A stretch of 64,000 nt of DNA from Aeromicrobium camelliae (GTDB taxonomy: Bacteria > Actinomycetota > Actinomycetes > Propionibacteriales > Nocardioidaceae), in NCBI RefSeq assembly GCF_003850045.1, contig NZ_RQJX01000012.1, forward strand, positions 52,009 through 116,008. Reading direction: 5' to 3'. Shown here piece after piece: positions 10,500 through 23,310 of the stretch. The position numbers and the translations under genes are program-made. The notes beneath the pieces are model-generated. The model saw only the letters and a list, made by a program, of their open reading frames with translations, was not told the DNA's origin and did not search any database. Within the stretch, counting starts at the first letter, position 1, and the number at the start of each line of letters is the position of its first letter.

Positions 10500-10909
10500 T
10501 GGGCGCTCGCACCCGCTACCGCAAGCGCGCCTTGGACATCCTCTTCGAGTCCGAGGCGCGCGGCGGTGACCTGAGCGCGACGCTCGCGGACCGGATGGCG
10601 ATCAACGACCCGCCGATCAACGCGTACACGGTGCAACTCGTCGAGGGCGTCGTGGCCCACCAGCAGCGCATCGACGAACTGCTCAGCGAGCATTCGCGCG
10701 GGTGGACTCTCGACCGCATGCCCGCGGTCGACCGGAACCTGCTGCGCATCGGCGCGTACGAGATCCTCTACTGCGAGGACGTGCCCGACCCTGTCGCCGT
10801 GAGCGAGGCCGTCGATCTGGCCACCGACCTCTCGACCGACGAATCCCCGCGCTTCGTCAACGGCTTGCTGAGCCGGCTCATCGACCTCAAACCCACGCTC
10901 TCCCTCTAA
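10499..10909 (+). CDS. nusB: Transcription antitermination factor NusB
   Basis: All-helical RNA-binding protein that acts with NusE (S10) on boxA RNA in rRNA antitermination. The 136 residues show the family's RKRALDILFE N-terminus, HSRGWTLDRMPAVDRNLLRIGAYEI in the middle and VNGLLSRL near the end. Its start overlaps efp by 1 nt (TGATG), which is the usual efp-nusB pairing. It is the last gene of this operon. Confidence 0.95.
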   Translation: MGARTRYRKRALDILFESEARGGDLSATLADRMAINDPPINAYTVQLVEGVVAHQQRIDELLSEHSRGWTLDRMPAVDRNLLRIGAYEILYCEDVPDPVAVSEAVDLATDLSTDESPRFVNGLLSRLIDLKPTLSL

Positions 10910-11319
10910 CCGCGCCCCGCGAGATGTGGTCGCCTGTGGGTGACCGTGCGAGATGTGGTCGCCTGTGGGTGACGCGCGGGTGCTCCGGTGACCTGAAACC
11001 GGCCACTTCTCGGCCCGGAGGCCCGGGGTGTCTCAGCTCGCGGACGTGGCGGCGGGGTTGGTCCGACTATTGGCCAGTTGCGGCCGCTCGGGGCGCCGCG
11101 AAGGGGCGTTAACTGGCCAAAAGTCGCGCGCACCGGAGGAGCGGGCCGGCGGCCCGAAGCGAGCTTCCGAACGGACGAATTTCAACTTCTTCCTGGGCCT
11201 GGCATTGCAGTCCTCATTCCGATCCAGGGCCACGGCGTCGGGTCGCGGGTTGGTCGGAAGCTCGTTACCCTCGCTTGCTGGCCGTGAGAGTCGCGGTCGT
11301 CGCAACGACGGGACGGTGC
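10910..11319 (+). other. Intergenic gap of 410 bp between nusB and the ABC transporter operon
   Basis: It holds the 26-bp repeat pair at its left end and a 10-bp inverted repeat (TTGGCCAGTT at 11070-11079, AACTGGCCAA at 11111-11120) around a GC-rich 31-nt spacer. Bases 11160-11270 are less GC-rich than the neighbouring genes. There is no convincing ORF or T-tract terminator, and I could not fix the promoter for the transporter. Confidence 0.5.
10919..10973 (+). repeat. Two-copy 26-bp direct repeat, period 29
   Basis: Positions 10919-10944 and 10948-10973 are identical over 26 bp (beginning GCGAGATGTGG, ending TGTGGGTGAC), separated by CGT. Each unit contains an imperfect inverted repeat GGTC...GACC. 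It lies 9 nt after nusB in an otherwise uninformative gap. I found no further copy in this window. Confidence 0.8.
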
Positions 11320-11982
11320 ATGACAGCGGTCTCCGACTTCTTCACCTTCGTCGCCGAACGATGGTCGGTTTTGTCTTTCTTGGCCTACCAGCATCTGAGT
11401 CTCGTGGTGCAGACGCTCATCCTGGCGACGGTCCTCGCGATCGTCGTCGGCGTCGTCGCGTCGCGCACCCGCTGGGGCGCGAACGCGGCCCAGGCGTTCT
11501 CCGCGATCGGCCTCACGGTGCCCTCGTACGCCCTGCTGGGTCTCCTCGTCGGCATCGTCAGCATCGGCGTCCTGCCCTCGGTCATCGCGCTGGTGTTCTT
11601 CGGCTTCCTGCCGATCCTGCGCAACGTGGTCGTCGGCCTGAACGGCGTCGACCCCGCGCTCATCGAGTCCGCCCGCGGCATGGGAATGAGCCGGTTCAGC
11701 ACGCTCGTGCGCCTCGAGCTTCCGCTCGCCTGGCCGGTCATCATGACCGGTGTCCGGGTGTCCGCGCAGATGCTCATGGGCATCGCCGCCATCGCGGCCT
11801 ACGCCCTCGGCCCGGGGCTCGGCGGCTACATCTTCTCCGGCATCTCGCGCATGGGAGGCGCGAACGCCACCAACGCGATCGTCGCCGGCACGGTCGGGAT
11901 CCTGATCCTGGCCGTGATCCTCGACGTCGCCCTCAACCTGTTGACCCGCTTCACCACCTCCAAGGGGATCTCCCGTGTCTGA
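11320..11982 (+). CDS. ABC transporter permease, OpuC/ProW type
   Basis: A 220-residue inner-membrane permease with five or six hydrophobic segments and the cytoplasmic EAA-loop sequence ESARGMGMSRFSTLVRLELPLAWP that docks to the ATPase. It is the first gene of a permease-ATPase-permease-binding protein set typical of osmoprotectant (betaine/choline/carnitine) importers. I start it at ATG 11320, which precedes the first hydrophobic region; a longer in-frame reading from 11275 would add 15 residues. The 3' end overlaps the ATPase gene by 8 nt. Confidence 0.88.
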   Translation: MTAVSDFFTFVAERWSVLSFLAYQHLSLVVQTLILATVLAIVVGVVASRTRWGANAAQAFSAIGLTVPSYALLGLLVGIVSIGVLPSVIALVFFGFLPILRNVVVGLNGVDPALIESARGMGMSRFSTLVRLELPLAWPVIMTGVRVSAQMLMGIAAIAAYALGPGLGGYIFSGISRMGGANATNAIVAGTVGILILAVILDVALNLLTRFTTSKGISRV

Positions 11983-13162
11983 GACCACCAGCAAGGCCGG
12001 CGAGCGCATCCTGCTCGAGAACATCACCAAGCGCTACCCGGGCCAGTCCACGCCCGCCGTCGACGACATCACGATCGAATTCCCGGCCGGCGAGATCATC
12101 ATGCTCGTCGGCCCGTCCGGCTGCGGCAAGACGACGACGATGAAGATGATCAACCGTCTCATCGAGCCGACGTCGGGACGCATCCTCATCGGCGACGAGG
12201 ACGTCACCGACGCCGACCCCGACCAGCTGCGCCGCCGCATCGGCTACGTGATCCAGGGCGCGGGCCTGTTCCCGCACTTCACCGTCGGCGACAACATCGC
12301 GCTCGTGCCGCGCATGCTCAAGTGGGACAAGCAGCGCGTCACCGACCGCGTGGACGAACTGCTCGACCTCGTCGGACTGGACCCGGACGAGTACCGCGAC
12401 CGCTACCCGCGGGAACTGTCCGGCGGCCAGCAGCAGCGCGTCGGCGTGGCGCGTGCGCTCGCGGCGGATCCGCCGGTGCTGCTCATGGACGAGCCGTTCG
12501 GCGCGGTCGACCCCATCACCCGTCAGCGACTCCAGGACGAGCTGCTGCGGCTGCAGGAGGAACTGCGTAAGACGATCGTCTTCGTCACTCACGACTTCGA
12601 CGAGGCCGTGAAGCTCGGCGACCGCATCGCGATCCTGCAGACCGGGTCGCAGGTCGTGCAGTACGACACTCCCGAGCAGATCCTCGCCAACCCCGCCGAC
12701 GAGTTCGTCGAGGGCTTCGTGGGCCGCGGCGCTGCGCTCAAGCAGCTCACCCTCACCCGCGTCCGCGACATCGAACTCCACGAGGCCGCCGTCGCGCACG
12801 TCGGCGACGACCCGCACGAAGCGATCGCCGGTGCGCGCGCGATCGACCGTGAGCACGTCATCGTGCTGGACCGCAACGAACGTCCGCTGCGCTGGATGTC
12901 GTTGCGCGAGCTCGGCCGTCCCGGCGCGCTGCAGAACGTTCGCCGCGACTCCGAGCTCGAGTCGGTGAGTCTCGGGTCGACGCTCAACGACGCACTCGAC
13001 GAGATGCTCACGTCGTCGCACGGCGTCGTCGTCGTGACCGGGCGCCGGAACACCTACCAGGGCGTCGTGCGCGTGGAGACCGTCATGGAGGCGATGCAGG
13101 ACATCCAGTCCGCCGCGGCAGAGGCCGCGACCGTCGATACCGCGGGGGACCCGCAGGCATGA
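11975..13162 (+). CDS. Osmolyte-type ABC transporter ATP-binding protein with C-terminal CBS region
   Basis: Drives import by ATP hydrolysis. Across 395 residues: Walker A GPSGCGKTT (about 45-53), signature LSGGQQQRVGVARAL, Walker B VLLMDEPFGAVDP and switch His in FVTHDFDEA. From about residue 255 there is a CBS-like tandem region (AALKQLTLTRVRD ... VSLGSTLNDALDEML), the module that senses ionic strength or nucleotides in OpuA/OpuC proteins. The GTG start lies inside the preceding permease gene, and the stop overlaps the next gene by 4 nt (ATGA). Confidence 0.92.
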   Translation: MSETTSKAGERILLENITKRYPGQSTPAVDDITIEFPAGEIIMLVGPSGCGKTTTMKMINRLIEPTSGRILIGDEDVTDADPDQLRRRIGYVIQGAGLFPHFTVGDNIALVPRMLKWDKQRVTDRVDELLDLVGLDPDEYRDRYPRELSGGQQQRVGVARALAADPPVLLMDEPFGAVDPITRQRLQDELLRLQEELRKTIVFVTHDFDEAVKLGDRIAILQTGSQVVQYDTPEQILANPADEFVEGFVGRGAALKQLTLTRVRDIELHEAAVAHVGDDPHEAIAGARAIDREHVIVLDRNERPLRWMSLRELGRPGALQNVRRDSELESVSLGSTLNDALDEMLTSSHGVVVVTGRRNTYQGVVRVETVMEAMQDIQSAAAEAATVDTAGDPQA

Positions 13163-13932
13163 GCAGCGTGACCGCCGCCGACACGACCCAGACCGCGGCC
13201 GTCGCCGATCGCGCCGGCGTCGGGCGGTACATCACGCAGCCGCTGCTGTGCGTGGCGGTCGTCGCCGCCTGCCTCGGGTACGTGCAGCTCGCTGACGTCT
13301 CCGACAGCGAGGCGCGATCGTTGTCGGTCTCCAACCTGCTGACCCTGCTCCGCGAGCACCTCACGGTGAGCCTCATCGCGACCGTCGTCACCGTCCTGCT
13401 GGCCGTCCCGATCGGCGTGCTGCTGACGCGCGGCGCCCTGCGACGGTTCAGCCGCCCCATCATCACGGTCGCGGGTTTCGGACAGGCCGCCCCCGCGATC
13501 GGACTGATCGCGCTCGGTGCCGCGATCTTCGGGATCGGCGCCGTGGGCGCCACCGTCGCGCTGGTGGTCTACGGGCTGCTGCCGATCATCGCCAACACCG
13601 TGACCGGCCTGGACTCGGTCGATCCCAAACTCGTCGAGGCGGCGCGCGGTATGGGGATGTCGGGCTTCATGACGCTCGTACGGGTCGAACTCCCGCTCGC
13701 GTTGCCGATCATCGTCGCCGGCGTGCGCACCGCGCTGGTGCTCATCGTCGGCACCGCGGCGCTGGTGACGTTCACCGGCGGCGGGGGACTCGGGGAACTC
13801 ATCACCTCCGGCATCAACCTGCGGCAGAACGTCGTGCTCATCGTCGGCGCGCTGCTGATCGCCGCCCTCGCCTTGTTCATCGACTGGCTCGCCCGGCTCG
13901 TGGAGCTCGTGGCGTCCCCGAAGGGAGTGTGA
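13159..13932 (+). CDS. ABC transporter permease, OpuC/ProW type (second subunit)
   Basis: A 257-residue permease with about six membrane segments and its own EAA loop (EAARGMGMSGFMTLVRVELPLALP), paralogous to the first permease of the operon. The pair presumably forms a heterodimeric channel. It begins with a short polar extension before the first span near residue 25. It is coupled to the ATPase by ATGA and ends 1 nt before the binding-protein gene. Confidence 0.9.
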   Translation: MSSVTAADTTQTAAVADRAGVGRYITQPLLCVAVVAACLGYVQLADVSDSEARSLSVSNLLTLLREHLTVSLIATVVTVLLAVPIGVLLTRGALRRFSRPIITVAGFGQAAPAIGLIALGAAIFGIGAVGATVALVVYGLLPIIANTVTGLDSVDPKLVEAARGMGMSGFMTLVRVELPLALPIIVAGVRTALVLIVGTAALVTFTGGGGLGELITSGINLRQNVVLIVGALLIAALALFIDWLARLVELVASPKGV

Positions 13933-13933
13933 C

Positions 13934-14902
13934 GTGATCGCCCGCCGACTCCGCACCCTCGCCGCGACCGGCATGGTCGTCGCATTGGCCGCCGGCTGCG
14001 GCTTGCAGTCCTCGTCCGGCGCGGTGCTGCCCGCCGAACCCGCCAAGATCGAACCGCAGGAGGGGCTCGAGGACGCCGAGATCACCGTCGTCGCGAAGAA
14101 CTTCACCGAGCAGCTGATCCTCGGCAACATGGTCTCGATCGCGCTCAGCACCGCGGGCGCGGACGTCACCAATCTGTCCAATACGCCCGGGTCCTTCGGT
14201 GCGCGGGCTGCGCTCGTGGAGGGCGACGCCGACGTGTCGCCCGAATACACCGGCACCGGATGGATCAACTACCTCGGGAACGACGAGCCGATTCCGGGGG
14301 AGGAGGAGCAGTGGCGGGCGGTCAAGGAGGCGGACGCCGCCAACGGCCTCGTGTGGCTGCCTCCGGCACCGGCCAACAACACGTATGCCTTCGCGATCCG
14401 TGAAGAGAAGGCGGAGGAGCTGGGCGTCACCGCGTTCTCCCAGCTCGCCAGTCTGCCGCCCGAGGAGCTGACGTTCTGCGTCGAGCCGGAGTTCGCGAAC
14501 CGCAACGACGGGTTCGAGCCGATGCTCGCGGCCTACGATCTCACGCCCGGCCAGCTCGCCGAGGTGCTCACCCTCGACACGGGCGTCGTCTACACCGCGA
14601 CGGCCGACGGCCGGTGCAACTTCGGCGAGGTGTTCACGACCGACGGCCGCATCCCTGGACTGAACCTGCGCGTGCTCGAGGACGACCGGCAGTTCTTCCC
14701 GCTCTACAACCTCTCCATGGTGGTGCGCGACGAGGTGCTCGAGCAGTACCCCGAGATCGAGGACGTCCTCGGGCAGATCACTCCGCTGCTCACCAACGAG
14801 GTGCTGCAGGACCTCAACGCGCGCGTCGATTCGGAGGGGCAGGACCCCGCGATCGTCGCCCGCGACTGGCTGGTCGAGGAGGGCCTCGTCGCCATGCCGT
14901 AA
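13934..14902 (+). CDS. Lipoprotein substrate-binding protein of the osmolyte-type ABC importer
   Basis: A 322-residue OpuAC-type binding protein. The N-terminus is a lipoprotein signal (basic MIARRLR, hydrophobic core, lipobox LAAGC with Cys22), so it is tethered outside the membrane. VVAKNFTEQLILGNM is the family's signature start of the mature domain. Candidate ligands are betaine, choline, carnitine or ergothioneine; the sequence does not let me choose. The GTG start sits 1 nt after the permease stop. Confidence 0.88.
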   Translation: MIARRLRTLAATGMVVALAAGCGLQSSSGAVLPAEPAKIEPQEGLEDAEITVVAKNFTEQLILGNMVSIALSTAGADVTNLSNTPGSFGARAALVEGDADVSPEYTGTGWINYLGNDEPIPGEEEQWRAVKEADAANGLVWLPPAPANNTYAFAIREEKAEELGVTAFSQLASLPPEELTFCVEPEFANRNDGFEPMLAAYDLTPGQLAEVLTLDTGVVYTATADGRCNFGEVFTTDGRIPGLNLRVLEDDRQFFPLYNLSMVVRDEVLEQYPEIEDVLGQITPLLTNEVLQDLNARVDSEGQDPAIVARDWLVEEGLVAMP

Positions 14903-14975
14903 TCCGGTGACTCCGGACGGTGAGCTATGCCGCACCGGTCGGCGCGGTCGATGAGCTCTCACGCACATTCGGTCG

Positions 14976-15028
14976 TTGGGTGTGGGATCAGCCACCGCCC
15001 GGGCCGTGGGTGTGGGATCAGCCACCGC
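14976..15028 (+). repeat. Two-copy 22-bp direct repeat, period 31
   Basis: Positions 14976-14997 and 15007-15028 are identical over 22 bp (beginning TGGGTGTGGG, ending CAGCCACCGC) with 9 nt between. Each unit has short GGTG/CACC complementarity. It lies in the gap between the importer operon and the pyr leader. No other copy was noticed in the window. Confidence 0.8.
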
Positions 15029-15150
15029 TGGGCCCCACGGCTACGGGGTGAATCATCGCTCGGCAGCGCGGATGCGACGCACGACACAGGGCGTTTCCCG
15101 CCGTCAGGGGGCTCGTGGACGACTGTTACGCTGAGCTGACCGACGACATC

Positions 15151-15175
15151 CTTTAACCACCGTCCGGAGAGGCGG
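15151..15175 (+). promoter_or_regulatory. PyrR-binding loop in the pyr operon leader (translational repression)
   Basis: CTTTAA followed by a small hairpin CCGTC-CGGAGA-GGCGG matches the known PyrR target (upstream UUUAA plus a stem-loop with a UCC.GAGAGG core). The ribosome-binding site AAGGAGG (15178-15184) follows after 2 nt and the pyrR ATG is at 15190. With no intrinsic terminator after it, the layout fits PyrR-UMP blocking ribosome access, as shown for Mycobacterium smegmatis, rather than the Bacillus attenuation mechanism. A TACGCT box at 15127-15132 is a possible -10. Confidence 0.75.
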
Positions 15176-15189
15176 GGAAGGAGGTCAGC

Positions 15190-15765
15190 ATGGTGGTGTC
15201 CAGCGACACTCCCAGGCCTGACGACGTGCCCGCGCGTACCGTCCTCGATGAGCAGGACATCTCCCGCGCACTCACTCGCATCACCCACGAGATCCTCGAA
15301 CGCAATCGCGACGCCGACGGCGTGCTGCTGCTCGGGATCCCCACCCGCGGCGTCCACCTCGCCCGGCGCATCGCCGCCCGGATGAGCGAGGTCGAGGGGC
15401 GGACCATCACGCCCGGCTCCCTCGACGTCACGATGTACCGCGACGACCTGCGGCTGCGCCCCGCTCGCGCGCTCGAGCACACCTCGATCCCCGAGGACGT
15501 GGACGGCAAGACCGTGGTGCTGATCGACGACGTGCTCTTCAGCGGCCGCACGATCCGCGCGGCGCTCGACGCGCTCGGCGACCTGGGCCGTCCCCGCGCG
15601 GTGCAGCTGGCCGTGCTCGTCGACCGCGGACATCGGGAGCTGCCGATCCGTGCCGACTTCGTCGGCAAGAACCTGCCGACGTCGCTCGCCGAGAAGGTCA
15701 AGGTCCGCTTGACCGAGACCGACGGCGAAGCCGACTCCGTGACGATCGTGGGAGGTGCGTCATGA
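15190..15765 (+). CDS. pyrR: Bifunctional pyr operon regulator / uracil phosphoribosyltransferase
   Basis: A 191-residue PRT-fold protein with the PRPP-binding loop [14 protein letters not shown]. PyrR binds pyr mRNA in the presence of UMP and usually keeps weak UPRTase activity. The N-terminus has a roughly 15-residue extension before the conserved [19 protein letters not shown] 15190 follows a strong Shine-Dalgarno sequence and lies directly behind its own predicted binding loop, implying feedback control of the whole operon. The stop overlaps pyrB (ATGA). Confidence 0.95.
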   Translation: MVVSSDTPRPDDVPARTVLDEQDISRALTRITHEILERNRDADGVLLLGIPTRGVHLARRIAARMSEVEGRTITPGSLDVTMYRDDLRLRPARALEHTSIPEDVDGKTVVLIDDVLFSGRTIRAALDALGDLGRPRAVQLAVLVDRGHRELPIRADFVGKNLPTSLAEKVKVRLTETDGEADSVTIVGGAS

Positions 15766-16712
15766 AGTCCTCGCACCTGCTCTCGGCGGCCGATCTCGAT
15801 CGCGACGACGCGCTGCGCATCCTCGACACCGCCGAAGAGCTGCTGTCGGTCGCCCAGCGCCCGATCAAGAAGCTGCCGACCCTGCGCGGCCGCACCGTGG
15901 TCAACCTCTTCTTCGAGGACTCCACCCGGACGCGGATCTCGTTCGAGGCCGCGGCCAAACGGCTCAGCGCCGACGTCATCAACTTCTCCGCCAAGGGCTC
16001 GAGCGTGAGCAAGGGCGAGAGCCTCAAGGACACCGCGCTGACCCTGCAGGCGATGGGCGCCGATGCGGTCGTCATCCGTCATCCGGCCTCCGGGGCTCCG
16101 CACCGGCTCGCCACGAGCCGTTGGATGAGCGGTGCGGTGGTCAACGCCGGCGACGGGATGCACGAGCACCCCACGCAGGCACTGCTCGACGCCTTCACGA
16201 TGTGCCGTCACCTCGGAGACCTCGAGGGCAAGAGCATCACGATCGTCGGTGACGTCCTGCACAGCCGCGTCGCCCGCTCGAACGCGCTGCTGCTGCACAC
16301 GCTCGGCGCCGACGTCACGTTGGTCGCACCGCCCACGCTGCTGCCGGTGGGGGTGGAGACGTGGCCCGTCGCCCACTCGTACGACCTCGACGCGAACCTG
16401 GAGAAGGCCGACGCCGTCATGATGCTGCGCGTGCAGCGCGAGCGCATGAACGCCTCGTACTTCCCGAGCGCCCGCGAATACAGCCGTCGATTCGGACTCG
16501 ACACCGCGCGGATGAACCGCATGCCCGAGCACGCGATCGTCATGCACCCCGGTCCGATGAACCGGGGCATGGAGATCACCGCCGACGTCGCCGACTCCCC
16601 GCGCTCGGTCATCGTCGAGCAGGTCACGAACGGCGTCGCCGTCCGCATGGCCGTCCTCTACCTGCTGCTCGGCGGTGCCGCCGACGCCGACTCCCCGGAA
16701 GGAAACGCATGA
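15762..16712 (+). CDS. pyrB: Aspartate carbamoyltransferase catalytic subunit
   Basis: Condenses carbamoyl phosphate with aspartate, the committed step of pyrimidine synthesis. Carbamoyl-phosphate contacts are in [10 protein letters not shown] (about residues 50-59), with GSSVSKGES supplying the substrate-binding loop, RHPASGAPH and HPGPMNRG further on. The 316 residues match the catalytic chain; no pyrI regulatory chain is present. It is coupled to pyrR and pyrC by ATGA overlaps. Confidence 0.97.
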   Translation: MKSSHLLSAADLDRDDALRILDTAEELLSVAQRPIKKLPTLRGRTVVNLFFEDSTRTRISFEAAAKRLSADVINFSAKGSSVSKGESLKDTALTLQAMGADAVVIRHPASGAPHRLATSRWMSGAVVNAGDGMHEHPTQALLDAFTMCRHLGDLEGKSITIVGDVLHSRVARSNALLLHTLGADVTLVAPPTLLPVGVETWPVAHSYDLDANLEKADAVMMLRVQRERMNASYFPSAREYSRRFGLDTARMNRMPEHAIVMHPGPMNRGMEITADVADSPRSVIVEQVTNGVAVRMAVLYLLLGGAADADSPEGNA

Positions 16713-18025
16713 GCGAGCGCGAGCGAGTGAGCACGTTCATCCTCCGCAACGTCCGCCCCCTCGGCGGCGACGCCGTCGACATCGCCGTCACGGACGGCGT
16801 CATCACCGAGATCGGCGAAGGCCTGTCCGGCGACGAGATCGTCGACGGCGGCGGCCACCTCGTCCTGCCGGGCCTCGTGGACCTGCACACCCACCTGCGT
16901 GAGCCCGGTCGCGAGGACGCCGAGACCGTCCGCACCGGCTCGCAGGCCGCCGCGCTCGGCGGCTTCACCTGCGTCCACGCGATGGCCAACACCGACCCGG
17001 TCGCCGACACGGCAGGCGTGGTCGAGCAGGTCTATCGACTCGGCGTCGAGCACGGCTACTGCGACGTCCAGCCCGTGGGCGCGGTCACCGTGGGCCTGGC
17101 CGGGGAGCGGCTCGCCGAACTCGGTGCGATGGCCACGTCGGCCGCCGGCGTGCGCGTCTTCTCCGACGACGGGAAGTGCGTGTCCGACGCGGTGTTGATG
17201 CGTCGCGCGCTCGAGTACGTCAAGGCGTTCGACGGTGTCATCGCCCAACACGCCCAGGAGCCGCGGCTCACCGAGGGCGCCCAGATGAACGAGGGGCCGC
17301 TGTCCGGCGAACTCGGTCTCACCGGCTGGCCGGCGGTCGCCGAAGAGGCGATCATCGCCCGCGACGTCCTCCTCGCCGAGCACGTCGGTTCGCGTCTGCA
17401 CGTGTGCCACCTCTCGACGCGCGGCTCGGTGGAGATCGTGCGCTGGGCGAAGAGCCGCGGCATCGACGTCACCGCCGAGGTCACGCCCCACCACCTGCTG
17501 CTGACCGACGACCTCGTCCGCAGCTACGACCCGATCTACAAGGTCAACCCGCCGCTGCGCAGCGCCGACGACGTCGCGGCCGTCCGCGAGGGCCTCGCCG
17601 ACGGCACGATCGACATCGTCGCCACGGATCATGCTCCGCATCCGATGGAGGACAAGGAGTGCGAGTGGAACGTCGCGGCGTTCGGCATGCTCGGCCTGGA
17701 GACGGCGCTCTCCGTGGTGCAGCAGACGATGGTCGACACCGGCGCCATCGGCTGGGATCGCGTCGCCGAGGCCATGTCGGCCGCACCGGCGCGCATCGGC
17801 CGGGTCAGCGGCCATGGTCGTCCGCTCGCCGTGGGTGAGCCGGCGAACCTGGTCGTGTACGACCCGACGGCACGGCGCACGGTCGAGCCCGCCGCCAGCG
17901 CCTCCCTGTCCCGCAACACGCCCTACGCCGGTCTCGAGCTGCCCGGCCGGGTCGTCGCCACCTTCCTGCGTGGCCGCCCGACGGTGCTCGGCGGCACCCT
18001 GTCCCCCGAAGGAGTCCTGTCATGA
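16709..18025 (+). CDS. pyrC: Dihydroorotase (type I)
   Basis: Zinc enzyme that cyclises carbamoyl aspartate to dihydroorotate. It is the long, type I form (438 residues), with [10 protein letters not shown] carrying two metal-binding His, [18 protein letters not shown] and VATDHAPHP with the catalytic Asp. ATG 16709 overlaps the pyrB stop. The first codons read [10 protein letters not shown] from ATGAGCGAGCGCGAGCGAGTGAGC, so GTG 16727 (VSTFILRNV) could be the older start with a short repeat-derived extension in front. Confidence 0.95.
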   Translation: MSERERVSTFILRNVRPLGGDAVDIAVTDGVITEIGEGLSGDEIVDGGGHLVLPGLVDLHTHLREPGREDAETVRTGSQAAALGGFTCVHAMANTDPVADTAGVVEQVYRLGVEHGYCDVQPVGAVTVGLAGERLAELGAMATSAAGVRVFSDDGKCVSDAVLMRRALEYVKAFDGVIAQHAQEPRLTEGAQMNEGPLSGELGLTGWPAVAEEAIIARDVLLAEHVGSRLHVCHLSTRGSVEIVRWAKSRGIDVTAEVTPHHLLLTDDLVRSYDPIYKVNPPLRSADDVAAVREGLADGTIDIVATDHAPHPMEDKECEWNVAAFGMLGLETALSVVQQTMVDTGAIGWDRVAEAMSAAPARIGRVSGHGRPLAVGEPANLVVYDPTARRTVEPAASASLSRNTPYAGLELPGRVVATFLRGRPTVLGGTLSPEGVLS

Positions 18026-19173
18026 GTGAGCGCCACCCCGTCCCCGCCCTCCTCGTCCTCGAGGACGGCCGGGTCTTCCGCGGGGAGTCGTACGGCGCGG
18101 CCGGCACGACGGTCGCCGAGATCGTCTTCAACACCGGCATGACCGGGTACCAGGAGACCCTCACCGACCCCTCGTACCGCGGCCAGATCGTCGTGATGAC
18201 GGCCCCGCACATCGGCAACACCGGAGCCAACCTCGAGGACTTCGAGTCCCGCAAGGTCTGGGTCAGCGGTTACGTCGTGCGCGACCCCGCCCGCGTACCC
18301 AGCAACTGGCGTTCCACCCAGTCCCTCGACGACTTGCTGAGCAGCCAGGGTGTGGTCGGCATCAGCGGTGTCGACACGCGCGCCCTGACCCGGCACCTGC
18401 GGGAACGCGGCTCGATGCGCGCCGTCATCAGCACCGAGACGTCCGACGTCGAGGCGCTGATCGAGCAGGCCAACGCCGCACCCGAGATGACCGGCTCGAA
18501 CTTCCTCGCCGACGTCACGACTCAGGAGCCGTACGTCGTGCCCGCGCAAGGTGAGAAGCGTCTGACCGTCGCGGCGCTCGACCTCGGCATCAAGGGCATG
18601 ACCCCACGCCGCATGGCCGAACGCGGCATCGAGGTGCACGTGCTCCCGGCCACCTCCAGCTTGGACGACGTCCTGGCCGCCGAGCCCGACGGCGTCTTCG
18701 TGTCCAACGGCCCGGGCGACCCGGCGACCGCCGACCACGCCGTCGAGGTCATCCAGGGCGTCCTCGAACGCAAGATCCCGTTCTTCGGCATCTGCCTGGG
18801 CAACCAGCTGTTCGGGCGGGCGCTCGGCCGCGGCACGTACAAGCTCAAGTACGGTCACCGCGGCATCAACCAGCCGGTCCAGGACCGCACCACCGGTCGC
18901 GTCGAGGTCACGGCGCACAACCACGGCTTCGCCGTCGACGCACCGATCGACAGCGACTTCGACACGCCGTTCGGGCCCGCGCGGGTGACGCACGTCGGTC
19001 TCAACGACGACGTCGTCGAAGGCCTCGCGCTGCTGGAGCAGACCGCCTTCAGCGTCCAGTACCACCCCGAGGCCGCGGCCGGCCCCCACGACGCCGCGTA
19101 CCTCTTCGACCGCTTCGTCGACGCCATGCAGGGAGAGGCCGCCGACAACGCCACGCAGGAAGGGAACCGCTGA
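18022..19173 (+). CDS. carA: Carbamoyl phosphate synthase, small (glutaminase) subunit
   Basis: Releases ammonia from glutamine for CarB. The 383-residue protein has the N-terminal CarA domain and a class I glutamine amidotransferase domain with nucleophile Cys in FGICLGNQL (about residue 258), and the His/Glu pair in [11 protein letters not shown] near the C-terminus. Coupled to pyrC by ATGA; carB begins 1 nt after its stop. The product also feeds the arginine pathway encoded 27 kb downstream. Confidence 0.97.
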   Translation: MSERHPVPALLVLEDGRVFRGESYGAAGTTVAEIVFNTGMTGYQETLTDPSYRGQIVVMTAPHIGNTGANLEDFESRKVWVSGYVVRDPARVPSNWRSTQSLDDLLSSQGVVGISGVDTRALTRHLRERGSMRAVISTETSDVEALIEQANAAPEMTGSNFLADVTTQEPYVVPAQGEKRLTVAALDLGIKGMTPRRMAERGIEVHVLPATSSLDDVLAAEPDGVFVSNGPGDPATADHAVEVIQGVLERKIPFFGICLGNQLFGRALGRGTYKLKYGHRGINQPVQDRTTGRVEVTAHNHGFAVDAPIDSDFDTPFGPARVTHVGLNDDVVEGLALLEQTAFSVQYHPEAAAGPHDAAYLFDRFVDAMQGEAADNATQEGNR

Positions 19174-19174
19174 C

Positions 19175-22485
<3,311 letters not shown>

Positions 22486-22489
<4 letters not shown>

Positions 22490-23310
22490 GCTTCGGGTCG
22501 CGGGCGCTCGCGGCGATGCAGGCGTACGGCCCGGCCTGTGTCGGCATCGACCCGCACCCCGAGCTCCTCGAGGAGTGGGGCCTCGGCGACACCGTCGACG
22601 GCCTGGAGCGTTTCGCCGCCGCGTGTGTGGAGGCGTTCGCCGGACAGGTGGCGTTCGTCAAGCCGCAGTCGGCGTTCTTCGAGCGGTTCGGCGCGCGCGG
22701 CGTCGCGGTGCTCGAGCGCACGATCGCGGACCTGCGGCACACCGGCAGTCTCGTCATCCTCGACGCGAAGCGCGGCGACATCGGCTCGACGGCGGCGGCC
22801 TACGCCACGGCCTATCTCGACGACGATGCGCCGATGGCGGCGGACGCGATCACGGTCAGCCCCTATCTCGGGTTCGGGACGCTCGCGCCGTTCTTCGCCG
22901 CGGCCGAGCAGAACGACGCCGGCGTCTTCGTGCTCGCCCTGACGTCGAACCCCGAGGCGCCGCAGGTCCAGCACGCGCTCACCGGCACCGGCGACACGGT
23001 CGCGGGCTCGATCCTGGCGCAGCTGCGAGCCGCGAACGCCGGTATCGAGCCGATGGGACCGCTCGGCGCGGTGGTCGGCGCGACGATCGGCCAGACGCCG
23101 GAGGACCTCGACATCAACGGCCCGCTGCTGGTGCCCGGGTACGGCGCTCAGGGCGGCACGCTGGCCGACCTCGGCCGCATCTTCGGTGACGTCCGGGAGT
23201 CGGTCATCGTCTCCACGTCCCGCGGTGTGCTGAGCGCGGGCCCGGACGTGGCGGCGCTCCGCGAGTCCGTCCAGCGACTCAACGACGACCTTGTAGGGTC
23301 ATGGTCGTGA
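22486..23310 (+). CDS. pyrF: Orotidine 5'-phosphate decarboxylase (type 2)
   Basis: Last step to UMP. The 274-residue product is the mycobacterial-type (type 2) enzyme, with the active-site stretch [16 protein letters not shown] (about residues 91-106) carrying the catalytic Lys and Asp, and PGYGAQGGT in the phosphate-binding region. Coupled to carB by ATGA and to the following lipoprotein by GTGA. pyrD and pyrE are not in this operon. Confidence 0.96.

Noticed and set aside
10919..15028. CRISPR array made from the short repeat pairs
   Set aside because: Each locus has only two copies with 3-9 nt spacers and different repeat sequences; no cas genes are present.
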